This document shows positions 10,401 to 22,225 of a DNA stretch of 64,000 nucleotides, piece by piece; position 1 is the stretch's first letter; each line of letters starts with the position of its first letter. Below the pieces are notes generated by a model. That model had not been told where the DNA came from. It saw only the letters and a program-made list of their open reading frames with translations, and did no database searches. A program made the position numbers and the translations under genes. The DNA is from Topomyia yanbarensis (lineage: Eukaryota > Arthropoda > Insecta > Diptera > Culicidae): contig NC_080672.1 in assembly GCF_030247195.1 (NCBI RefSeq), forward strand, positions 91,894,113 to 91,958,112. The letters run 5' to 3'.

Positions 10401-10419
10401 ATCTTTGCTTTACTTATTT

Positions 10420-11950
10420 ATCTTTTATTACTTTATTTTAAATCAGATTCATACTAACACTCACAGGCACAATAAATTGAATATTATCTCATATACACTC
10501 TCCCATTCTAAAAGTACAAACGCTCGTGACTTTCGCGATAACACAAACCAGGTCATAAACGCGCACATACAACTGCAATCATCCACACATCTTTGCGTCC
10601 GTGATCTTGCCAACATTAAAACACCCCGGTAATTAAGTGTATATTTTAGCACTTATAAATTTACAAACGCAGTCTCAAGTCCGGAAGTCTCTACCCTCGA
10701 TACTAGCAGCCGAGCCTCATGCCTTCAGTTAGACCAATCAAAAATGTCGTTCATATCCACGGGACAACACGTTCCATAGCGACATGACCGGGAACTCTAG
10801 TTAAATGGGAGCACTCACTCTCTTCTAGCATGTGAATCCGTACACTGAAAATTAAGTATCAAATTCACGGTCCGCGAAATCATCTAAAAGCACGCGAATA
10901 TGCGATTGGGCATAAGGTTATAAAATCGAATTTATACACGCGATAAACACGTTAATATATAAATGCTTGAGCCCTTCGCGACCATCCACGCAAACTACAC
11001 CCATGATCTCGCAAACATGATAATATCCCGGTGATAAGGTGAACGTCTCAGCACTTATAAATTTTCAACACACGGTCTCAAGCAGGAACCTACATACTCT
11101 TGTGTTGGCGCGCTCATGCATCGGTCATTTCCGGAAGTCTATGCTCGGTACCAGCAGTCTAGGTCTATGTCTTTAATTGGGCCAATTAAAAAAAGAGAAA
11201 GCTCTCATATCCATTGGACAACATGACGACATGACCGGGTACTCTAGTGATATGGGGTAACTCACTCCCTCTTAGAATGTGATCAGTATACCGAAAACTA
11301 AATATCAGAACGAAGGCCCGCGCGGCAATCCAAGAACACACGCGAATATGTGATTGGCCACAGGGTTACGAAATCGAATTTATTCACGCAAAGTAACATA
11401 CACGCGAGTACACGCGACAAACACGTCACCGTCATCTAAGCACACCTATGTCCGCGATCGCGCAAACTTTATAAAACTCCGGTAATAATGTGAACGTTTT
11501 AGTACTTACAAAGGTACGCAGTCTCAAACGCAAACCTCGCAAACGCGCACGATCATGAATCGGTCACGTCTGGAAATCTTTACCCTCCATTCTAACAGCT
11601 TAGGTACATACATTCAGTTATACCAATCAAAAAATAAAGCTCATATCCACTAGACAAACGTTCCATGGCGACATAACTCAAGCGGATATGGAAGCACCCA
11701 CTTTGTTCTAGAATCTGAACCGTACACGAAAAATTAAGTATTAGATTCACGATCCGTGTGCGATCATTCTAGAACACGCGCGAATATGCGAAAGGCATAC
11801 AGTTATAAAAAAAAATTATACACGCGAAATTACATACACGTTAGCATACGCGACATACAAACGTATACGCGATCGAACACGTTAATGTACAAATGCTCGA
11901 GCCATTCGCGATGATACACGCGACCGCGAAGCCCCTACAATGAATTCAGA
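10420..11950. repeat. Tandem array, period about 440-450 bp, three units plus a leader
   Basis: Homologous landmarks recur: GAAGTCT at 10684 and 11134 and the corresponding GAAATCT at 11573 (spacings 450 and 439). GACATGACCGGGAACTCTAG and GACATGACCGGGTACTCTAG also match, as do the CACGCGAATATGCGATTGG-type block and TTCGCG/CGCGATCGCG blocks. Units are rich in CGCG-containing words. The leader (CAGATTCATACTAACACTCA, GTACAAACGCTCGTG) and first half-unit recur once at 45875-46235. It is satellite-like or the repeated part of a larger element; no protein is encoded. Confidence 0.75.
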
Positions 11951-12540
11951 ATCACGGCTCGCTGCAATTGGCCTAAAGCAGTGCAGTGTTTTAGTGGGTC
12001 AAAAAACATGATAAAGTAAGTTTACCCTATGCATAGGGTTCGATAGTGCCACGCACCAAACCTTCTTACCTTTATTGTGCATAGTTTAGACAGTGAAAAA
12101 AGTGTCTGTTCGTGCATTTTGGGTTGCACCTTTCTTTCTTATACGTAGTTGAAGTTGGTGTAAAAAAATGTAAAAATGTTCAATGACTTTGAAACGAATG
12201 AGTGTTTTTATATGCAATCTTCGGCAATATTATGTAGTTTTGATACCTACACATTTGTCTAGAACACAGTTTGCATGAAAAGTCACAATGAAAAAAGTTA
12301 TATAAAAAAACTAGATTTAAGGGGGTTTCCATAGAAAACGCCTTATAAATCGATAACCTTTAGTCTTACAAGCTCAAGTTCTGCAACAAAATTCTCTCAC
12401 TATGAGCATTTCTAAAACTTTGTCGAAGACACCAACTTTCTACCTCGTCAGTATAAAAAGTTATTTTTTTTAGTTCGATCATGCCTAATTTCAACTGTTA
12501 TCAGATTGTGGGGAATATTCATACGAATAATTCCTCCAAA
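11951..12540. other. Intergenic stretch, no gene recognised
   Basis: AT-rich noncoding DNA of the kind found in dispersed mosquito repeats (ACTTTGTCGAAGACACC near 12418, shared in type with the 29-33 kb hairpins). No supported gene. Confidence 0.4.
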
Positions 12541-12660
12541 GACACCCTGTGAATATATTCGATGGTTTGGCCTCTAGTGAATTAAGTTCACGTTTTTGGC
12601 GTTTCCGACCACTGTGGCTGGCAGGGGTGGGACAAAAGTTGGTAAACCTGCACCGTCAAT

Positions 12661-12891
12661 ATGATCTTCTTAAATCCATTCGAAATTACCAACGATCCGG
12701 CCCGCGAACATATTCTGCTGCAGTTCCTGAAGAACGCCACTAAGAATCTTGGTGGTCACTCACCATACGATTTCACTGATAAGATCTTTCATCAGCAATC
12801 AGAAAGTCTGTGCTTGCGGGACATCATTCATGACCAGTTGTTTCCTTGTAAATACAAGATGTGTTCTGTTTTGGGCTCTGTGTCCATCTAA
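12661..12891 (+). CDS. Unrecognised coding-like fragment (76 codons)
   Basis: The frame begins MIFLNPFEITNDPAREHILL and continues QFLKNATKNLGGHSPYDFTD. Its codon use (GATCCGGCCCGCGAACAT, CTGCAGTTCCTGAAG) and hydrophilic/hydrophobic alternation look coding, unlike the surrounding AT-rich DNA. An overlapping frame upstream (from 12549, with FWRFRPLWLAGVGQKL) also looks protein-like, so the two may be one gene broken by a frameshift. No family recognised, no signal peptide or membrane segment. It could be an isolated exon or a pseudogene fragment. Confidence 0.35.
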   Translation: MIFLNPFEITNDPAREHILLQFLKNATKNLGGHSPYDFTDKIFHQQSESLCLRDIIHDQLFPCKYKMCSVLGSVSI

Positions 12892-12899
12892 GTAAGTCT

Positions 12900-13560
12900 G
12901 CCAGATACTGACGAAGTCTAAACGCAAATATAAAAATGAATAATGATAATAATCATTATAAGAATCCAAGTGCGCCGGATCCAAAAAAATCATTGATTCT
13001 AAAGATGTCATTTGGAATTAATCCGAAATCTAGGAATCGTTAAATTCAGAATGCATGAATTCTATAAATCATAACATCCAGACTTGTAGCAATCCAATAG
13101 GAATTAATAAATTCAGAAATTAGTGCTCTAACAGTATGCTCAAAACCCTACGAATGATCGAGAAAAGAGGTGCTCAGGATTCATAAATTTAAAAAAAATG
13201 TTCCATAGTAATTTCTTATCGAAGTGAAAAATTTGAGATCCAAGACATTAAAACTCAGTAATCAATTGATTAAGTAAACCATAATTTTTAAAACTGTAAC
13301 TTCGAAATGTTGGACCTTTATTAATTTGGAAATCAGGTTGACAAACACATCCAAATTTTGCTTACTTTGCTTGAACAACAATTCGGCCTAGTTTTGAGTG
13401 TAAGTAAGTTAAATTACTTGTATTCATCGAGGCACATTTGTTTCTATATTAACATTCTCCATTTCTTATTGGAAGTTCGCCTCAATTCCTCTTGCTGATC
13501 ACCTTGGCATCTTCCATTTCTATAATAGTACTCAAATCGGCACATTGAAAACAACCATTT
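12900..13560. other. AT-rich intergenic stretch
   Basis: I see nothing coding or repetitive that can be supported here. Confidence 0.5.
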
Positions 13561-16500
13561 GCACTTGTGCACCTAAATCAAAACAACTTCAGCCAGCACC
13601 CCTTCTTCGATGGTTAACGAATCCTCTTCGCGAATGTTTTCACTCGTGAAAATCTTCCACCCTTTCGAAGTTGCCCATCTGTTTCATTTACCGCCCAACA
13701 AACAGTAAACAATTTGTTTGCACAGTAGAAACTCAGGGCAGTAAAGTGCATTGAGTTGCTTCTCGTTGTTTTGCTTCGTTTTATATGAATGTATCAGTGA
13801 GCAATTCACAATAAAACATTCAATCTCTTCGATTGTTGTTGTTTTCATTTCATTTTGTTTTCATTTTTATTTTTCGCATTCATATCATACTTTGTTATAT
13901 ATGCTTTTCATATTTGTGGTTTGCAATTCATTATTTTTCCGTATCGCGGCTCTCGCATATTCCAAATGGTAATAATAGACGGTTGCACATCATCATTATT
14001 TTGAATTGTTGGCAGGCAGTGCGCTCGTCATCCTGCGACACGATTTCGATGAATGAAAACGGAAAATTGCATGATGATGTGGCTTTCGGTCAAAACAAAA
14101 CACTGACTGACTGGGTGATTGTACTCGCCCGGTGCGGCCGGTGTGGTGTGGTGCGGCAGTTCACTGATTGCTGCTCGTGTACGTGACGCGATCTTTTCGT
14201 TGTTGGACAGTTGCAAGTTGAGTTGTAAAACCAGTTGTGTGCTGGTGTTATTTCTTTTTTATTGCCAAATGGTTCGTTTCGTTGCGAGTCGCAGTGACGC
14301 ACGATGGCAGACACATAGAACACACGCGCCGTGACTCACCTTGGGAAGTTTGCGGCGTGTGAACCAATCGAACGTGGGTGTGGTATTTCTGGTTTGCCGG
14401 ATTTTGATATCTATTTGCTTTTGTTGCGGCTGCTTTGCTGCTAGAAATTTCTCGAGGTGCTTTAAATTTTGGCTCTCGTGTCAAGGTTTTCATTTTACGG
14501 AGAGCTCGAATGATACTGTACTTGCTGCACGAAGTGTATTTTATTTTATTCAGACAATACCGAGCAAATTTGCCTGCTACATTAGTTCAGTGAAATAAGA
14601 TATTTGTTTTGCTTATTATAGTTAAAGATATACAAATTCTCTACTAAGTTGCATTGAAAAAATACACGATCGATATTTTAATGTTTCTGGCTACGGAAGA
14701 AATAATAGAAGTCATTCAAAACAGAAAATCGACCAATAAACTTACAAAATATTTCTAAGAACTGAAATTTAATCGCTTGTGGCTTTATACATCGTTTTCT
14801 GTTCGGTCGCTAGATTTCTGCTTCATTTTATCGGTGTTGATATAACCAGTCAACGAGTGATATATAAGAGTTGAATATTTAGGGGAAATACGCATTGTTT
14901 GGTCTTGCAGAACTTAAAATTACTGCGCCTCGAAATCCTTTATTGGAAAACATTAAGGTATTGCATAGGAATAGTGTCCGAAACTTAATTTTGATACAGG
15001 CGAGTCAAATAGTTTGCGATTCCTTTTGTGTGAACCATGTGATGCCTACGGTTATTGAAATATGATACGCTTTTACACACGTGTTTTAACAATATTGACA
15101 GTCAAATATAATTAATTTGTGCAAACAGTGACGCTCCCTTTACGTCCATTTTGCGCCTAGGAAAACTTATCAGATTTCATCCATGGATAAACGAATTATC
15201 TTAGAAAAGTTTATTCCAACTAAACGCAAGTTTATATACTTATCTCCGTGAAAGTGTGACCCTGGGAAGAAGTTCCCAAGATGCGCTCGATCAATATCAG
15301 GCCAAACCCGTACCAACGGAATAAGGTTTTTCCCGCTGCATTCCATGAAGGGCATCAGACAATCTCTCCGCAAAATTCAAAGCCACGATACCTGATTTTT
15401 TTATCTAAGGTGAAAAAAATCCGAACACCGCACAGTTCTCAGACGAGAGTTGAATTGTTGAAATTGTCCGCTAAAACAGAGAGGGGGGAATAATAAGACG
15501 AACGGGAATTGAGAAGGTACGTACGTCTGACTATACGGCTTTTATGTCGCAGCAATGTTTTAGCCTGCAAAGACGCGCGCGACCTGAAAAACGTGTATAA
15601 TTCGCACGGGAGAAAACTAGGGCCCTAGTTCGAAAGGAAATTGCGCAAAAACGGCGCGAAGACGCATTTGAAAGCTAGAGCAAAAAAAAAAAAAGACAGT
15701 GCCAAAAATCAAGAGCGTGCGACCTCGTTTAGAAGAAAAACAGACGTCGTTTCTTCGTTGGTTGGACTATTTATTACTTACTTTACAGACTGGTTCACAT
15801 TGAAAGCGTCAAACATTGGAGTTCTTGAAAGCAATCAAATTGCCCTGTTGCTGTGTCACGTCAATTGTTTATTTTCCGTTTCCCCAGCGAGGTGTGATCT
15901 TATTGTGACGTGTTGTTGACGTAGGCTTTAGCTGGAATGGAAACAAAATTGAAATAAAATAGCGGAAAGCTTTTTTTTAATGGATACGTAGGTGTTAATT
16001 TTGAATACAAATTGGATGATGTCAAACCTAATCCTAGTGATATTATTTTGCTTGGAAAGTATTACGAACATCAAAACATTGCTTTGAGAAGTTTGTTTTG
16101 GTAGAAATATTTGGTTTTCATCTCTTTTTCGGGTTAGAAAAAAATCTCTTTAGAGAAATCTCCAAACCAAAATGTAATCGATTTAACAACTACGCCATGC
16201 CAGCTCCTGGTACAAAAATTTGCCGGCCTGAGTTGTTGATAGCACATGGTACTTCCATATATTTTTTGTGATTTCAGGAACAATATTTTTTCACGTCTGC
16301 TGCATCGTGGCACTACTGGAAGCTAAAGTTTTTCGCAATTTAATTGATTTGGTCGCTAACAGAATTGAAAATACTGAATAGTTTTAAATTATAAGTTAAT
16401 GAAGTGTATACCTAAGGAAATGTTTTAATGTATTTGGTTTCGAAAACAAAAAGATATTTCTTGCTCTTGCTTGTCTGGAATCATTTCCAATCCCTGCATT

Positions 16501-17035
16501 AGGAACAGACTGTGATTTTTCCCACACGGAATGTACACTTTCAAAGCAGGGGTGCAAATAACTACGATACCAATAGAACTAGTTTCTTGCATTCAAAGGG
16601 TGATAAACACTTTTGACTAACAGAGACTTCACGAGTGATATGTTCGAAACTAAATACCATAGCAATGATAAACAATGATACAGAATATGCGAAATGCAAT
16701 ACTGTCTTTATCAACGGTCATTTTGGACTTGGACCAGGAGCCCCGGGATTTTGAGATTGCCACACTTTATAACGAAGTGATTTTCATAGTTTGGAAGTTC
16801 ATATTGATGTCAAGTCCGTTCTATGGAGTCAGGAAGTGTTTGTGCTTTAACCCATTCATGCCCATGTTGGTTATAAACAACTTTTTTAAATAGCAATAAC
16901 TTTTGGTTTAGACAAGATTTGCTCACAAAAACGGCCAATTCTAATGACTGAGATAATTCCCTTCAATTTGAGCATAGACAGTTATTAGTATTATCCGCCG
17001 AACTAAAGTTATTGTCCACACAGACCATGACAGTC
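13561..17035. other. Mostly single-copy-looking noncoding region
   Basis: Several overlapping short frames occur on both strands (13751-14600, 15170-15920) without recognisable motifs. The block 14000-14500 is less AT-rich, with GTGCGGCCGGTGTGG-type sequence and a TTCACTGATT word that resembles an insect initiator context. It could be promoter or 5'UTR sequence, which cannot be settled from sequence alone. A short reversed SINE-like fragment (CGGGTTAGAAAAAAATCTC) is at 16128. The block near 16855-16985 recurs inverted at about 50690-50830. Confidence 0.35.
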
Positions 17036-17039
17036 GGAG

Positions 17040-18064
17040 AGCTAGCTGTGGGTCGAGACTTAGTACTCTTTTCCTATTGAGACAATCTGGGCTGCAACTT
17101 CAGATTGTCTAATTTACCGATCCCTTCGGCTCCCTTATGCCATTCAGCAGCAACTCCCTTCTCGTACTATTTAGCACCACTTACTGGTTGAGCTCCCCAC
17201 TTGTTCGCGAACTACTCCGTCTAGTCCCCGACGATTAACCTAGCCTACTCCGACGGAAAATTCCCCAGCGACAGAAGTTCTCTCAAAGCCGAACCAACCA
17301 ACCAGGTGTTGAGGTCAATTCGACGATTCCTGTGGAGCAGGGCGTCCGGTTTGCTGGTGCCCCGACGACCCGCGACTGCTGGTGTCTCGTCGCGGTCCAC
17401 TCAGTCTAGTCCCTGGCGGAGAATCTAGCTTACACCGACGGAGAATTCCCCGGCGAAGGAATTTCTCCCGATACCGATTCTTCTTTGGTTTTAACACCAC
17501 AACTTCTTGAGCCCTTTGGCCCCCTGTCTGGTGTAATTTAGCACCGCAACTCCTTTAGACCCTTTGGCTCCGCTTTCGTTCCATTTCGCCCCACTTCACC
17601 GATTTGCTATTCAGCTGCCGACTTTACTAAAATCTTGTTCGCAAGCTACTCGGTCTAGTCCCCGACGGTGGATCTAGCCTACTTCGACGGAGAGGTTCTC
17701 CGGTGAGAAAGGTGCTCCCGAAACCGAGCGGTAGATTCCTCCCGATACCGATGTTCGTTTCCGTGAGCCATTTAGCTTCCCACTTCGTCCCGATCTACTC
17801 GATCTAGTCCCGGCGGTAGACCTAGCCTACTCAGCGGGCCAGCCAGTAGGTGCTGAGGTCCATCCAGCGAATCGGAGTGGAGCGTAGCTCCCGGTTCACT
17901 GGTGCCCCAACGACCCACTGCTAGCTATTCGACACGGTCTACTCGGTCTAATCCCCGGCGGTGGATCTAGCCTACTCACGAGCTACCCGGTAGGGTGTCG
18001 AGGTCGGTTCGGCGATTCCGGTGAAGCCTGACGTTCGGTTGATTGGTGCCCCGACTACCCGAAA
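17040..18064 (-). repeat. Repetitive 3' array of the R1 copy
   Basis: Several imperfect units repeat the words CTCGGTCTAGTCCCCG, GTGGATCTAGCCTACT, GAATTCCCCGGCGA and GGTGCCCCGACGACCCG (plus-strand spelling), for example near 17220, 17395, 17650, 17810 and 17940. The array is GC-richer than its neighbours. It joins the RT thumb abruptly at about 18065, where R1 elements normally continue for several hundred residues. I infer either a variable-repeat 3'UTR brought close by deletion, or a fusion to a satellite. The 61-codon frame here is a repeat artefact. Confidence 0.7.
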
Positions 18065-19534
18065 CCGGTGGTCCTCGATTATCACTCCCAATTGATTCAG
18101 CGCACGCTTCGATGCAATCACGTGCACTCCAACGTCGATTTGCATTCGCTGCATCGCTTTGCAGTTGTTGGCCAACAACACTTCCGTCTTGTGGTTAGTT
18201 ATTTGTAGCTCGATCCTGCTCATTCAGCTCTCAATCGCGTCTATTGTTTCCGTCACCGACTCCTCCACATCTTCAAGTGTCTCACCCATCACCGTTAGTG
18301 ACTCATCGTTGGCGAAACACGCAATTTTATCTTTTCTAGGCAGACGTACAGTCAAGACCCCATCGTACATCCTGTTCCAAAGAGTTAGACCAAGAATGGA
18401 GCCCTGAGGAACACCCACTGTCTCTCGCATTGACTTCTGCTTTTTGTTCGTCTTGTACAGCAGAACTCTGCTCTGGATGTAACTCATAGAGTGCAGCGCT
18501 GCAGCGATGGCTTCCGAGCTGGCGCTGTTAAATGCATCCTTCGCATCTATCGTGACCACAACGCAGTATTGACCTCTTTTTCGCTTCTGTTTAGATGCCT
18601 TCTCAGCACTCTCGAACACTGTCCGAATTGCATCCACTGTCGATGTTCCTTTGCGAAATCCAAGCTGCATCTTTGAAAGTCCGCGCTCACCTTCCATGCA
18701 TTTCTTTAATCTGTTAAAGATGATTCTTTCTAGGAGTTTTCCGAGTGCAGGCCGCATCTCCCGGTGGCTTCCCTAGATTTAGCAGCAACACCAGCTTGTG
18801 GAGCGTCCGCACTCCGGGGAAGTTGCCTCTATTTAGACACTTTTGCAGCACCATCCCGAACATGTCCGGATATGCCAGGATCGCAGCTGTCAGCACCACG
18901 TTTGGTATTCCATCTGGATCGGGGGCTTTCTTTGATTTCAGGTTCTTTGATTCTTTGATGATCGTTAGTCACTTGCCGATCATCCTTGTTTGCTCCTTCT
19001 TATTCGCCATACGGTGTCGGTGACCAGATAGTTGGATCGTGCTTCGGGAAAAAATCACCGACGATTATCTTCTACGCTTACTCGGGCACATTTCGGCTGG
19101 CGTCGTCGAGCCCTTCATTTTCGCCATCACGAATCGGTACGCGTCGCTACAGGGATTAGCGTCTACTTCTCGACGCATCTTCTTGCGGCAATCTAATGTG
19201 CTAAGTTTGATCTCCTGTTGTAAAGCGGCCCTAGTTTCCTGAAACGCTGCCTTGCACTCTTCACTTTCTGCTCCGATATTGCTCTCTGAGCCCGCCTTCT
19301 GGCTCTGAGATAAGCAGCGCGTAGCGTACTAAGCATCTCGTTCCACCAGTAAGCTGGACGCCGTCTATTGCGTGGTTCCAATTTTCGCGGCGTTGTGGCG
19401 TCACAAGCCTCTTGTTAGGTCAGCCGCGTCCACGTTCTCTGTCCCGCCGTTTGACCGAAGTGCCTCAACGAAGAGGTCTTTGTTGAAGGCTTTCGTCTTG
19501 TACAGAGATTCAGATTTATCTGGGTTATCTCCAT
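18065..19534 (-). pseudogene. R1 ORF2 pseudogene: RT without endonuclease
   Basis: The frame starts MEITQINLN at 19534, immediately after the ORF1 stop. Within about ten residues it jumps to the post-endonuclease linker (KAFNKDLFVEAL, then RRPAYWWNEMLSTLRAAYLR). The roughly 220-residue APE endonuclease normally between them is missing. RT motifs follow in mixed frames: KLLERIIFNRLKKC, LGFRKGTSTVDAIRTV, VTIDAKDAFNSAS (motif A), VGVPQGSILG (motif B) and CFANDE, where the catalytic F/YADD has become FAND. About 15 residues are also missing between ALHSM and YIQSRVLLY. The thumb ends at LGVIIEDHRF near 18065. A stop at 18224 and others interrupt it. It is enzymatically dead. Confidence 0.85.
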
Positions 19535-20575
19535 TACCGTTGGCCTGCAGTCGCCTTCTTGTTGGCAGGGCATTTCAAGCCAGCCGTCTCGTGGTCGTTT
19601 CCGTCCGCAGAAGTGCAAAGCATGCACTTTGGCCTCTGCATGCAGTCTCTCGCTAGATGGTCCTTCTCCTCGCATTTTCAGCACATTCTGGATCTATCCA
19701 GGCCTTTGTAAGTCCCTACCAAATTCCCAAGGCCCAAACACTTGAAGCGTTTCTCCGCTTGTTTATTTACTACCGGGGCGGCTCTCAATGGGCACCTCGA
19801 CCATCCAACCGTAACTTTGCCTACCTCCAATGCCTTATCGTTGCTTCAGTGCACTGATTTGGCAATAGTCTCCTGCAAGGTCGAGCTACTAGTGGTTGGA
19901 ACCTTCTTCAACTCAAAGAGTATGTCGCCTTCTGACAAGTCGAGGGTTTTCCTTTCTTCTTCTGCTTCCCTTTTCGCTCTTCCCGCTTTTTTTGCTGTTT
20001 CCCGTGTTTATTTTTCCGACCTACAACGGCACTCCTGCTTTCTCCCGGTTGGGTGATGTCCTTTCTTACGGCAACAACAGCGTCCTTGAGCGTCTGCCTC
20101 TTGGGCCCGCCTGGTCTTTCGTCTCCTGGCGAGGTTCTTGTCCTCTTTGGAGTCGCGGAAACTGGCGAGTTCTTCATTCTAATCTGCTTTTCCTCCCTCT
20201 GATTCAGGGAGTGGCTAAAAAGATAGTACACTTAGCCGACGCCAAGGCTCGCTCAGCTACATCGGTCCTACGCGTTGCCGTGTTATACTCATTCACGGCA
20301 GACATTATTTCTCGCGTCCACAAAGTCGTGGAGCTCCTCCACCAAGTACTTCGCTGCCACTATTTTTGGCTTTTGTGGGATGTAACTCATCCCGCTCTGC
20401 TCTGGCTGTTGTTGCTGCCGCTGCGGCTGCTGTTGCTGCTGCTTCCCCTCCTACTGCTGTTGCTGAATGGCTTCAGCTGCTGGTGGTGAGGACGACCTCA
20501 CCAAACCACCTCTGAAGAACGGATTCGCCGCGCCTACTCCGTATGTGTGAATTTCTTCTGTGTTCTCTCCATTTT
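19535..20575 (-). pseudogene. R1 ORF1 (gag-like) pseudogene with zinc-knuckle remnants
   Basis: A start context ATGGAGAGAACACAG lies at about 20572. A polyglutamine/alanine-type trinucleotide tract occurs at 20400-20470. A basic region in several frames follows (KNSPVSATPKRTRTSPGDER, then KKREERKGKQKKKGKP), and then a CCHC-type stretch near 19690-19580. Fragments equivalent to CxxCxxxGH are now split between frames, but DGNDHETAGLKCPANKKATA is intact before the TAA. ORF1 proteins of this clade package element RNA. Frameshifts and stops throughout make it non-functional. The plus-strand frames over this interval are shadows of the repetitive sequence. Confidence 0.75.
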
Positions 20576-21189
20576 ATTGGGTCCCAACTCCGAGCTGCTA
20601 TCTCCTTCGTTGTACATGGTCGCCTCAAGCGATCTCATGATTATCTATGAAACAAGGAGGTCATGCTAAGGTTGATACTATTCTTCATGGAGAGTAGTGT
20701 TCAGGGCCAGATCGGCGTAAAATCGTTACCATCAACTAAATGGTGACGAGTTTCCAACGTACCCGGAGACCTGCCAGCGTTTTGTCGGGACGGAGGCAGC
20801 CGTGCTCTTAGTCCATTCGCCATTTCAAGTCCATCTAGTCCTTCCTTACTCAGGGAGTAGAACAGCACGCGTGTCAGCCCAAAGTCGCGTCCAATTCGTG
20901 ATCCGTGTTCTGGCCGTTGACGTTCGCCATGGCCAGTCGTGATGTGCCGGTTGGGCTAAAGTGATATATGGCTAAGATCTAAGATAATTGGAATCTTAGG
21001 ATCTTCGCAGAAGCGGCACTGATTCGCTTCATCGGAGCTGCTTTCGTAGTTATGGCTTTTTTAGAGGTTTAGCACAGCCCGATCCAATCCCCACCATATC
21101 CTAGCAAGACTCCCCAACTCGCAGTAGGACCGATGGAGGCGGGAGTCGTTAAGACCCTAGACTCCTGTAGTTTCTGTCCCTGCTGCCCC

Positions 21190-21960
21190 CTAGTATCATG
21201 TGTGTGTATGTGTGACCGACTGATTTACTCAAACTTAGTTTCAACTGAAAGGTATAACGCTCCCATAAGCTGCTATTGAATTTTTAGTTGATCCGACTTC
21301 CAGTTTCAGAGTTACGGGTTGAAGACCTCCATCACACAGAAAATTTCCATGTAAACTGGTATCACCATGATTCCTAATTGATGTAATACATATTCAAATG
21401 GGTGTAACATTACTTGGATTTCCGAGTCTAGATTACTAATGATCAAGCAAAGTAACTTTGACCACATTGGCATCTATGACGGTTTATGAGCCTCCTGGGA
21501 ACTCGCCAAGTTCCTATGCGAATATCACACCTATTCCTCAGCGAATTATTGACCGATTTTTACAAACTTGATTTCAAGTGAATGATACAGTAACCACATT
21601 GACTGCTATTGAATTTCCTTCGGTTCTGACTTATGGTTCCGGAGTTACAGTTTGGCTAGTAAGGTCACACTGGAATTTCTCATATAAACCGTTACAATCG
21701 CAATACCTCAAAGGTTGCAAACTATTGAAATGGTCGCCAAATTACTTCGATTTGCCGATCTAGACCACTGATTGCCAATCAAACATTCTTTGAATATTTT
21801 ATTCACTACCGATAATTCCAGAAGTCCCGGGCTTCGGGCATACTCCACAATTAACGTCGCATCGGTTCTTCGGTGATGACTGAACCGATTTTCTCAAACC
21901 AAGTCTCCAATGGAAGGCATAATATGTAGTTGAGTATTGGCTCATGTTCATCAAGCTACT
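21190..21960 (+). repeat. Diverged AB-repeat 5' parts in tandem
   Basis: Two or three diverged copies of the AB 5' segment follow one another. One is at 21205-21365 (GTGTGACCGACTGATT, TTCAGAGTTACGGGTTGAAG, CCATCACACAGAAAATTTCC). Others are at about 21530-21690 (GGTTCCGGAGTTACAG) and 21860-21925 (GGTGATGACTGAACCGATTT). No coding content; the 61-codon frame at 21578 lies in the repeat. Confidence 0.6.
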
Positions 21961-22039
21961 TAAATATTATACTCTTGTTTAAAGTGTGTCAGCGTCGACT
22001 TTCGTGGGACACGTGCTAAACGTGTTAAGATTTTCTATT

Positions 22040-22225
22040 ACTTTTTAACGACATTCAATTAGCTAGAGATTACTGAGTAGGGAAAGTTATGTAAAGTGAA
22101 AGCAAGGATGTGAAATATACAGATCGGAAGACTAGAAGTGGTAGGATCATTAGAACCAGGCTTTAAATCGTACGGGCGTATCTTTTGTCTTCTATTGGCA
22201 GGTGTCGAGCTTAGGCAGCATAATT
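22040..22225 (+). repeat. Repeat C half-copy
   Basis: The block runs from ACTTTTTAACGACATTCAAT through AGAGATTACTGAGTAGGGAA, CAGATCGGAAGACTAGAAGT and TCGTACGGGCGTATCTTTTG. It matches both arms of the palindrome at 36056-36440 and the interrupted copy at 42433-42790. Here it is followed directly by a minisatellite. Confidence 0.7.

Larger units (their letters stand above)
17040..21170 (-). mobile_element. Decayed R1-clade non-LTR retrotransposon with internal deletions
   Basis: Reading on the minus strand, the order is a 5' region (21170-20580), an ORF1/gag remnant (20575-19535), an ORF2 remnant (19534-18065) and a repetitive 3' array (18060-17040). Clade assignment rests on the ORF1 C-terminal residues DHETAGLKCPANKKA, the ORF2 start MEITQINLN, the PAYWWNEMLSTLRAAYLRAR linker and RT segments characteristic of R1-type elements. 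It is heavily mutated. Two large structural losses stand out: the endonuclease domain, and the ORF2 C-terminus after the GVIIEDHRF thumb segment. It is not autonomous. Confidence 0.85.

Noticed and set aside
13751..14598. Cluster of overlapping frames on both strands suggesting a gene
   Set aside because: No frame has recognisable motifs or consistent codon use. At most the block could be a promoter or UTR, which cannot be shown here.
19896..20489. 197-codon plus-strand frame with Leu-rich C-terminus
   Set aside because: It is antisense to the R1 ORF1 remnant; the Leu run comes from the CTG/TTG triplets opposite the Gln/Ala tract.
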